Assembly (NCBI RefSeq): GCF_036320965.1
Contig: NC_092241.1
Span: 29,004,297 to 29,068,296 of the forward strand
Direction of reading: 5' to 3'
Source: Panulirus ornatus
Lineage: Eukaryota > Arthropoda > Malacostraca > Decapoda > Palinuridae
DNA length: 64,000 nucleotides
Shown: one piece after another, positions 55,250 through 64,000 of the stretch
Numbering within the stretch: position 1 is the first letter of the stretch
Layout: each line of letters starts with the position of its first letter
Position numbers and translations under genes: made by a program
Notes under the pieces: generated by a model
What the model was told of the DNA's origin: nothing
Databases searched by the model: none
What the model saw: only the letters and a program-made list of their open reading frames with translations

Positions 55250-55770
55250 GTAATCTATGATTCTACAACATGATAAACGATAAGCTGGAGTCGGCAGAGA
55301 CTGTTGGTCCCGATGTAATTAGCAGAAGGCATCAAGCTGTGGTGGGAGATGCATTGTTGTTGGTGGGGAAGATTAATGCATCTACCCCGACCCCAACACC
55401 GTACTGCAAGTCTTGTGTTGGAGTGTTGTTGGTGGAGGCGAAGGTATCTGAGCGCAGCAAGCGGGTGTTGCACCTCGTGTGGTGGAGAATCAAGTAGGGA
55501 GACTTGATGTCCATGTTGGCAACGAGACCTTAACAAATGTAGGGAAATATGGTGTGGAATGTTCGTGGTGGTGGTATTGTACGCAATGTAGTGAAGAGTT
55601 ACTGTTGGAGATTAAAGTATCTGCTTGGGATAAGATCACTACGTATACTATGTTGGAGTAGTTCGTGGTGGCAGTCAGTGTCCCGAGGGAGAAAAAAAGG
55701 AAAGTACTTTCCATATACATTTATGGCAGATGTCGAGATGTTACTCCTACAGTGGATCAGGGGGATTTCC
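55250..55770. repeat. Degenerate GTTGGTGG-type repeat
   Basis: Phrases such as GTTGTTGGTGGGGAAG, TGTTGGTGGAGGCGAAG, GTTCGTGGTGGTGGTATTG, TACTGTTGGAGATTAAAG and GTTCGTGGTGGCAG recur every 50-100 bp with GTATCTG. It looks like a very old minisatellite. Confidence 0.4.
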
Positions 55771-57880
55771 TAGTTCCATGGCACCTGGCACCACTACCTT
55801 CCTCATCACGTATAATGCGATGAGAATGATTTAATGGAGGTTGGGATGGATCGGACCTGTCCTCAGATTTGCAAAGAGGAACGTTTTCTATTAACGTGTT
55901 TTTTGAAAGCAGCTTTTTTGTGTCTGATCCCCTCCTCCAAAAGAGACCAATCTAGTACAGGTTGGTTGGATTTTCAGTGGGTTTTTTTTTAGAGGGAAAA
56001 CATTACTGGTGCCAATCGCAATCCTAGTCTCCTATTCGAAGCTGCCGAGGGAGGTGTTTCCATAGCCATCGTGGCGGAACTTTTTGTAAGTTTGAATCGA
56101 CCTGGTACAGAAAGGGAAGCTCCTGCGAAATTTTAGTGTACGATATTACAATAGTTTTTTCTACATCTTTGAATCAGAAGTTTCATTTCTTACTGTTAGA
56201 TCTAACTTAACAGAGAGTGTTGGAATCTAATGTGTGCAAGGAACAGGTCAAGTTGGTCATAGTTATGGGACATCTAACAAATGAAAATGTCATTAGATTG
56301 CTTAAACATAGCATCAGCTGAAGGTTTTTCACATTCACACTGAAAAGTAAAATAACGTTATGAACATTTTCTAATTAGATAATGCCTTCAAATGAAGGGA
56401 AAATGCGAAAAAGAAACAGAGTAACACAGAAGTATAGTAACACCAGCAGTATATTTACAGCCCGATCAGCAAAATTCCTTACAAATGATACATAACTATT
56501 CTCTATACTAAGGTTGTATTAGCCCCTTTTCTGTGAGTCCAAACGTATTTTACGGCAATTGAAGGCAAGACTGAGAACGTTTGATTCTAAGAGGCGTTGT
56601 TGAACCACGTTGAGTTAGAGGCCAAGTTTCCTTTAGAGTTACACCATTCCAATATCGCTCAGCACAAGGACCTAATTCAAAAGAACAAAACAACGTAGTC
56701 TTTGTTTTAGAAAATAGGTAAAAGTCAGGTGTGAAAAATTTAGGTATTCTGAAAAAAAAAAAATGTGTCTTGTATGGCAAGGCTGTATATCGTAAATATC
56801 ACAAGTGTGTTTCAGAATTTGCAGAATCTGTGCAGAACATGGAGGGAAAAAGCTACGGGAGTTACTGATGAAAAACCTCTTTAGTTTATATTGAGTGAAG
56901 CCCCTTGAAAGCCCCACGGAGGCGTTTCCTCTCTACCCTAATAGCAGCAGTCTGGGTCGGTCATCACTCGCCACCCACAGAATATTTTCTCTGCTTGGTT
57001 ATCGCTTTCCTCACTCTTACGTAATCCACGTGCTCTTGACGACTGTTTGGCACGCCGAATATTCGATGTTCGCCATGCGCCTCAGTCTGGGTCTGCATTT
57101 TGGTGTCTTCTACCGTACCAAGCACTACATTAGGTGTTCACCATCGGGCAAGCCTTGAGTATGAGTGTATAAGCGAAACTCTGTTGATATAGGCTTCGAA
57201 ATCACGCTCACATGCCCCTATTCATAGCATTTAACTATGGTGTGAAACTAATGTCTTAGTGAGTGGGTTTTTTAGTGTGCATGACGGTAACGTATCTGGT
57301 CATGAGGTCTCGTTTATAAGCATGCAATATTTCTTGAATCATAAATTTCGTACTTTATGCACATGACATTTTATTTACTTCATTAAGAGGAAATTAGATA
57401 GTATATCATACATATATAGTATGTATGTATGTATTCAGTTATGTATCTACCTTTAGTTCAAAGGGTTAATGTACAGATAACATATAAGGTAGATCTGAAT
57501 TGTGCGGAAGCAGCATTGTGTAAACTGAAGTAAATAAGCGTTCACCTTTTCACCAGAGGGAGAGAGCTGCTGTAATCACACCAAACTTTCTTGAATATAA
57601 AAATGTGTTTTTTATTATAGAAAAGGTCAGAGAAGAGGCTGAAATAGTTCCTTCACTGTGTTGTATAAAGGGACAGTGTCATACTTGACACTGTAGGGTC
57701 ATCTATACTGGTCAAAGGGGGGGAGGAGATGATGACAAGGGTCTGTCCTGTGTACGTATAAGTCGTCACACCTTCAAGTACCATGCGTCCCCTGGAACCA
57801 TAAGGATTTCTTTAGTTTTCTAGTGCCTCTGGTATATCCCTGTATCCACACCATCCAAGACCAACACGTATACAAATGTC
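55771..57880. other. No recognised feature
   Basis: Long stretch of ordinary sequence with T-run 55984-55991, A-run 56750-56762 and a TATGTATG run at 57413-57433. No exon or element could be supported. Confidence 0.45.
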
Positions 57881-57883
<3 letters not shown>

Positions 57884-57933
<50 letters not shown>

Positions 57934-58021
57934 CACACACAAACACATATCCTTGCAGTCCCCAGCACTATCCGTTTTGGCTCCCACACACCACGCCCCC
58001 CACACCTTGCGAAACTAGCCG

Positions 58022-58107
<86 letters not shown>
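57884..58107. repeat. (CA)n and (CT)n microsatellites
   Basis: CA tract (57884-57931, then ACACACAAACAC) and, after a 75-bp spacer, a CT tract of about 81 bases (58027-58107), the longest pyrimidine tract in the window. Confidence 0.96.
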
Positions 58108-58108
<1 letters not shown>

Positions 58109-58610
58109 GCCTGTGTGTCGGATCATTGTAAACGCTTGTTGCCCTGCCCGCCGATTGTTTTTGGCGTCGCCTGAAAATTTATTGAGTCGTTAATGCTCTT
58201 GTAGGAGTATCTGATAATGGTTTCTTTATTACTCACTTGTTATCTCTTCATGTGGTTTTATCGACGAGTGATAGTGGAGCCATCACTCACCATGAGTTAC
58301 GGTCCAGGGGGACACTGCATGAAAGGAAAATTACATAAAGACAGAGAGGCTGAGGCGGTTCTCATTGTGGGTATTTGCAAGTCAGTTGCAGGTCAGATGT
58401 TAACGACCTATATTTCCAGAAACTGGATAAGTTGGGGGATGAGCTGTGATGGCCGGGAATCGTAAACTGAATGTATAATGCTGGCTCACATTGTTGCCTG
58501 GGAAAATATATTGATGAGTAGAAAAAAGAGGAGGGTTGTTCGCGTGAACACAATGGTTCCAGATGATTCCTTACCGAGCTTAGGGGCGTTTGGGAAGACT
58601 TTTTCATTCT
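58108..58610. other. No recognised feature
   Basis: An 83-codon frame (58217-58465) starting MVSLLLTCYLFMWFYRR has one hydrophobic segment, but no family or splice support. Confidence 0.35.
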
Positions 58611-58613
58611 TCT

Positions 58614-58615
<2 letters not shown>

Positions 58616-58662
<47 letters not shown>

Positions 58663-58714
58663 TGTGTGTATATATCAATTTGCACATAGATAAGGTTTAG
58701 CTTGTAAACACACC

Positions 58715-58784
<70 letters not shown>
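58616..58784. repeat. (GT)n then (CT)n microsatellites
   Basis: GT repeat (58616-58661) and CT repeat (58719-58784) separated by 57 bp. Together with 57884-58107 this gives two dinucleotide pairs of opposite GT/CA sense within 900 bp. Confidence 0.95.
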
Positions 58785-58785
<1 letters not shown>

Positions 58786-60174
58786 AAAAATGTATGTGCT
58801 TTTGTATGATTTTTCTATATCGTCATACTAGAGGATTTAACACTCTTGAGGCTTATTTTCTTTATCCTCTTCCTTTTTTTTATACAGTCTGCTGACTTGC
58901 CACGTGACTACACCATCCCCAAGTCTCCACGTAGCTTGTTCCACACAGTCTGAGTCCTTTTATGACTATACAACTATATCCTCACATCTTAGGTAACTCG
59001 TCCTCTCCTGCTCCGTTTTCCGTTCCTTCCTTAACTTGACCGACTCCTCCTCCTCCCTACACCAGACACCTGTTTTAAGTCGACATTGCCGTACGAAATA
59101 AGAAGCTCAAGAGTCGTGTTGTTGTCTCCATTCATCATTGTTTTCTGCCACAGTGAGCGAGTCTATCACCGCGAACTGTTCCTTATACCTTAGTCATTTG
59201 GATCCGGGTAATTATCTTTATTTTCCCCGGTTGAAACTCTCCAGCAACATTACAAGCCTTCTTAAATGAGATAACTAAACTAGTGATACATATTCTAATT
59301 TGAGTCGTGATACAAAGAGGACGTACCATTAGCGAAGTTAATGAGGCAGCTAAAGAACATGTGTCTCAGGAGGAGAGCACTTCGCGCCGGTCAAAGATGT
59401 GGCTGAGCGATGTTCTGCCTGATGGCTGAGATGGTCACTCACTAGACCAAGACAGAGAACCTCCAGCATATTCTAGCCTCACAGTCCAGTCTGCGGGTCC
59501 TTAAACCGCCACTATCCAGTGAACGAGCCACATGTCTATCCTCAAATTGAAAGATAGTCTGTGAGTGTCATTATTACGATACAGCCAAAGAGTTACATTC
59601 GATAAGTCATTTTTTTCTTGTTCTAACACCCACTTTCCATCCCTTTCTTTAATACCTCCCTCATGTCTGAGTTTCGTCACTCTCCTCACGTCGTGACGAC
59701 CTAGCTAGCCAATCACTAGTAAGTCACTGGCCCAACTTAACGTCACGAGACAGTCAGCGAGCCAGTAATGTTCCTGAAGTAATAAGTCTGCTAGATGTTA
59801 ACTCTGTTATCATCCCTTAACGACTCGGCCACTGATTCGTTGGCCTATCCCTCATCACAACCAACTCAGGAAGCCATCTGCCTATTCCTTCGTGACGATG
59901 CATCCAGCAAGTTATCCTCCCTCCCTTCATGGTTACTAACGTATCGTCTATTCTCTACCCAAACCACCCCTATCCACTCGCCTATCAGAGGCGCGAGCAT
60001 ATCCTCCAAGCACGAACTGGCTTGAGAGCCGCCGTTCAGCCAGCCCACTTGACTCTCTCGAACACCGCGCCTTCGCCGTCTTTCAATCCACACAGGTGGT
60101 GCGAGATTGTCCAAGGGCGACAGCGTGTCTGAGGATAATATGCAGCGCAGGAGACATAGCCATAAGTCCCAGTG
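58785..60174. other. No recognised feature
   Basis: Pyrimidine-leaning sequence; no exon or element supported. Confidence 0.4.

Positions 60175-60202
<28 letters not shown>
60175..60202. repeat. (CA)14 microsatellite
   Basis: Short CA tract. Confidence 0.93.
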
Positions 60203-60205
<3 letters not shown>

Positions 60206-60739
60206 GCCCGTACCAACAGCGATAACAGTGCTTGTTACTCGATGGAATGGCTTGGCATGTTTATTTTCCTTCTTGTTTTTTCTTTTCTGTTGGACGTCCG
60301 TTTTTCAAAGAATGCTTATCATAGAAAACGATAAATCCACTGCGTGTAGTATTCAGGGGGGAGGGGGGAAGGATACCTATGATTTGGGGGTCTCGTATAT
60401 CCCATTAGAGAATATAAACAATTAGTGGATGACGCGCCAGGCTCCGGTGGGAGAGTCAGACGTCCCAATCGTAAGTCATGCAGACAATTAATTGTGATCA
60501 GGAGTTATGAGTCAAGCATAAGTGCCTGGCAGAGTTGAATTAATGAATAGTGATACGGGTGCTGGATGGGATTGAGGAAGACAGCTGTGATGTTGTACAC
60601 GTAAGGTGTGTTTGTGTGTGTGTGCTGTGCTGATCGAGACGCACTGATGCTGTTCTGGTAAGAGCTGTTACGTTACTGGTGTAAACGACACTGACAAGTT
60701 GAACACCTCGGTATAAGGCGCAGTGTCCACCCAAAACAA
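60203..60739. other. No recognised feature
   Basis: Ordinary sequence with a G-run (60356-60368). Confidence 0.4.
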
Positions 60740-60965
60740 CAGGAAAATTAATGGTGGTGTCCAAACCTAAAGCAGGAAAGGAGACTGAATGCAATCCTAC
60801 ATTAGAAAAAAGAAATAGTATCGAAACCTACAAAAGAAGAAAACATATTGTCCAAACCGACACCCGAAGAGATAGTGTCCAAACCTACAGCAAATTGAGA
60901 CGGTGTGTCCATACCTGTAGCATGAGAGAGAGTGTATCAATATAGCAGAAAGAGGAGTTAGAAGC
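60740..60965. repeat. Degenerate 29-31-bp minisatellite
   Basis: Units with TGGTGTCCAAACCTAAAGCA, TAGTATCGAAACCTACAAAA, TATTGTCCAAACCGACACCC, TAGTGTCCAAACCTACAGCA and CGGTGTGTCCATACCTGTAG recur about every 30 bp. Confidence 0.75.
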
Positions 60966-61483
60966 TACGCCAGAGAGAGAAAACAGAATTTGTGTGAGCA
61001 AAGCTACAGAAGTACAGGGAGTGCGGCAGTGTGAATATGATTGACAGGATGACGGGTGTGACCTCATCTGTGGTAGGAAAGGCCGTATGTAACACGGTCA
61101 TCGAAGAAGAGGCAGCTTTACTCCAGCAAGAACTGAAGCATCGACATAATTCAACGGGAAACCCACACAAACTGCCAGCAGAAAGTGGCGACTGTAGGAA
61201 AGGCGATGTAGTCAGTCGTTAGAAAAAAGAAATCATCGTCGACCACACTTGAAGCAGATGAACCACTGGGGTCAAAGCTATAGCGGGAACGGTAGTTGTC
61301 GTCAGTGCAGCGCAACTCGCGTAGTCAGACATATATAATGAACTTAGGTAGCCACAAGCAGTGCTGTAAAAGCCACTGGAAGAGCAGCAGCAGTGGCTCG
61401 CTGCTACTGTCGTTGCTGCTGCCACTCCACCAAAGTCACACACAGCTTCCGAAGAGAACGCACTGTGTCCACAAGAGGATGTG
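60966..61483. other. No recognised feature
   Basis: Short frames only; a CAG-rich run at 61383-61425. Confidence 0.4.
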
Positions 61484-61608
61484 ATAGGTGGTGGTCACAT
61501 GTAATAGGTGGTGGTCACATGTAATAGGTGGTGGTCACGTGTGGTAGGTGGTGGTCACGTGTGGTAGGTGGTGGTCACGTGTGATTGATAGGTGGTGGTC
61601 ACGTGTGC
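61484..61608. repeat. 20-bp minisatellite, about 6 copies
   Basis: Unit ATAGGTGGTGGTCACATGTA, with CACGTGTGGT variants. Directly adjacent copies without spacers. Several copies contain CACGTG, an E-box-like palindrome. Confidence 0.95.
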
Positions 61609-64000
61609 ATCTTTTGCATCATTTGAGGCAATGCATCCGGTACAGAAAGATAAGCAGTGACTTCACCACTGTAGCAGGTGGTAAGAACGATCAGACGACG
61701 TCATGACACAGGTTCCCACCACATGACGTGTAGAGGGCAATGGTTTCGTAACCAGACTTGACTCACAGCAATACTGGCAACCCATCCTGGGTCTGCGGGA
61801 GGACGTGGCCCACTAGGGTACACTTGCTTACTACACTATAGTTCATCATGGGTCGCCATCCTCAACCAGAAAATCTCGCCTTTCACTCTTTCACACTTGT
61901 CACACAAACAGAAAGAAGCACTATGACTGAAACAGCTCTTCGATGACTCTGGAGGACCCTATATAGGTGTTGCTATGCAATATTTCCAAAACTTTTCCCT
62001 TCCTCCGCCCATGTCAGTCGCCTCTTTCTATTTGTCTTTCTGACTTTGACACAGTATATCATAGATAAAAACCATGCATTAGACTGTAGCTTGTTAGACT
62101 GTCATGTGTAAGGTTGAGGAATACAAGACGTTGTCTCACAGCACGTGAAATCTCTGGGCAGCTTGATTATGAAGGTTTTCTGATAACAGTTGAGGAGTGA
62201 TGACCGTAGGTGAGGAGAGAGAGGGGAGTCGTCTGATATGGCTGATGAAGGGCAGGGATAGGGGATGAGATTATGACAACTGGTGAAGTCAGGACAGAAG
62301 TGGAGGGAGGTCGTCTTGACAGTCGATGAAGGAGGAGGACAAGGGGTGAAAATGATTGCCTGAGAGCTGAAACGGAGCATGAGCAAGATGAGGGTATCGA
62401 TTGAAGTCTAGAGAAGGTAAGGACAGGGTATGATGGGGTGCAGATGTCTGTCAAGCATTGAGGGATGAAGAAGGTAGTGTAATGATGTCGTGGTCCATTA
62501 TCAGTTGTGCACGAGGCTTCTGGGTCACGTTTAAAGCTTTGTGAAAGTATGTTGCAGGGCCTCAAGGGTATACATCTATGTAATCACTGATAGTTTACAT
62601 TGCATGGATATACTAATGGTACTTTTGTCTGGTTTGTATCAAATACATCTTGATTTTTTTACAAATCTGATGTGTTTATTCCTGTTAATGGTAAACTGAT
62701 TTGCTGTGCTTGTCGGCATTATCATTTTGTTGATATCATTGTACTTGTTCATATCGATGTCGTTCTAATATCTTGAATTGCCTCATCATGTCAACAAGGA
62801 ATGTAGATGAACAAAAGCTGTGTTACTATGCTCTTCAAACCCACAATGTTTCTCTCACAGTCTCTGTTGTGTATTCTGATATCCTACTCTTATCTTGCTA
62901 CGTGATTTAGAGGCATTCGTAACCAGAGGTTCTACTCACCTAAACTACAGTTCTCATATATAACCACTATCATACTATCTCCTAGTCTTTTCCTACAAAA
63001 GCTGTGTTAGTGTTCATCGCTTACTCCCAGACCTATTGCCGTTACCTGCTGCCACGAACCTCACTAGTGTCTAGTTATTGTGTCATAACCCAGAAGGAAC
63101 ACCAAATTTGCCGTATCACAAACTGAAATCCGATTATCCCCTATAAACCTCCAAATATCGAACTCTTTTATCGGTCGGCCTCACGATTCAAGAAAGTCCT
63201 GTCCATTAATTACCAGTTTATCAGCTGTAACAAGACAGATTTGAGAGCCAGGGGCCAGTGTGGTGTCAATCACGGCTGCAGCAACAACGCACACCATAGA
63301 CCCCTAACAACACTAATCCTGCAGGGAAATCCAGATAGGCTAATTGCCGACTCATCCACCCTAACGAGGCGTAGTGACGAGCTCTTCACTCGGTAAATCG
63401 TGGAGGTTTCACCCCTCGACACACGTGTCAGCCATCACTGTTTATATATTTTTGTCAAACCACCCCCTCCTCCTCACCCTCACCCCAGTCATCACTATTT
63501 AGTTCATCATCCCAGACCCCCTACCTAATCATGGGTCATCATTCTCTTCATTAATGTCTTCATCACAAACCATCATCTCCCATCAGTTTCGACCCTCCTT
63601 ACCCAATCCATCACGGCATACAATTCTCATCATCATTCCAGACGCCATCCATCATACTTCATAATTTTGCTCATTTCTAGTCATGCTTATCATTCACTTC
63701 ATCTCTTTCACGCCTCCCCAGTTCACCATTCTGTTTGCTCATCCTCACCTCTACCATCACAGTTCACCCTTCTGCGCCCCTGCCGTTACAAGTTTACATT
63801 CCCTTTGTCACCTCTCTTCTCTCTCTCTCTTTCCCTACAGTGTATCATTCTGTTTTCCCCTCTTTATGTCTTGTGTTCAGCTTTTCTCACAAAAGCTATC
63901 ATACTTAACACTCTTTTCCTTCCTTCCCATCAAAGCCATTATTGTTTACTATTCCACTATACAATTTTCTTCATCCCTCTGCCTGTCCTTCCCCAGCCTA
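61609..64000. other. End of window without a recognised gene
   Basis: A purine-rich plus strand at 62190-62470 gives Ser/Pro/Leu-rich minus frames (62102-62386, 62167-62565). From about 63440 the sequence is rich in CATCATCC and CCCTC phrases and may be an old pyrimidine-rich repeat. No splice-bracketed exon or element is recognised. Confidence 0.45.

Noticed and set aside
61484..61608. Possible CRISPR array
   Set aside because: Units are directly adjacent with no spacers, and the window is eukaryotic; the same holds for the arrays at 31437, 36205, 48421 and 53665.
62102..62565. Minus frames of 94 and 132 codons
   Set aside because: Opposite a purine-rich strand, low complexity (Ser/Pro/Leu), no family recognised.

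Overview
This is repeat-dominated nuclear DNA from an animal, most likely a decapod crustacean. The inference rests on very dense, long AT, CT/GA and GT/CA microsatellites, degenerate non-LTR retrotransposons of several clades, tRNA-derived SINE-like repeats, no operon-like gene packing, and a LINE family whose protein and 3' tail resemble repeats I associate with decapod genomes. That taxonomic call is recognition, not proof. I see no rRNA, no functional tRNA, no CRISPR array, no prokaryotic gene and no complete cellular gene.

The best coding sequence is a 370-codon uninterrupted reverse-transcriptase ORF at 26278-27390 (minus), the 5'-truncated end of an RTE-like LINE (family A here). Other pieces of family A lie at 1-690(-), 965-1195(-), 5189-5470(+), 5483-5985(+), 6055-7380(+), 11702-12245(+), 22165-23505(+), 43580-44118(+) and 44531-44920(-). 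Most carry stops or deletions, but two (5483-5985 and 26086-27392) are nearly identical over their shared 3' end and look young. Family A copies end in a small GC-rich stem-loop followed by A-rich or (TA)n tails. An unrelated short repeat at 44189-44410 carries the same 3' end, suggesting a SINE-like parasite of the LINE.

Other elements: CR1-like relics (16960-17230, 27680-27960, 38223-38465, 51950-52725 on plus; 47150-47480 on minus), a Jockey-like relic (50090-51760), two minus-strand tRNA-SINE-like copies (12246-12420, 44925-45065), another tRNA-SINE-like repeat with a second nearby tail copy (32725-33215), and a possible Penelope-like terminal segment with a near-perfect 32-bp inverted repeat and a hammerhead-like motif (42600-42841).

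Tandem repeats are abundant: 71-bp dimeric (1557-1760), 36-bp (14170-14930), 20-bp (18700-19160), 25-bp CTCGAG-bearing (31437-31822), 27/31-bp with nested CA (34684-35060), 36-bp open-frame (36205-36720), 58-bp (48421-48835), 46-bp (53665-53998) and 20-bp (61484-61608). A diverged duplication links 28540-29140 with 31020-31860; the second copy contains the 25-bp minisatellite.

The best hint of a host gene is a 49-nt stretch at 53282-53330 with a strong acceptor and donor and an ATG inside. It needs transcript support. I found no convincing new biological system; the most interesting signals are the LINE tail, stem-loop and TA-tract relationship, the shared-tail repeat, the hammerhead-like segment, the open-frame 36-bp array and the splice-bounded mini-exon.
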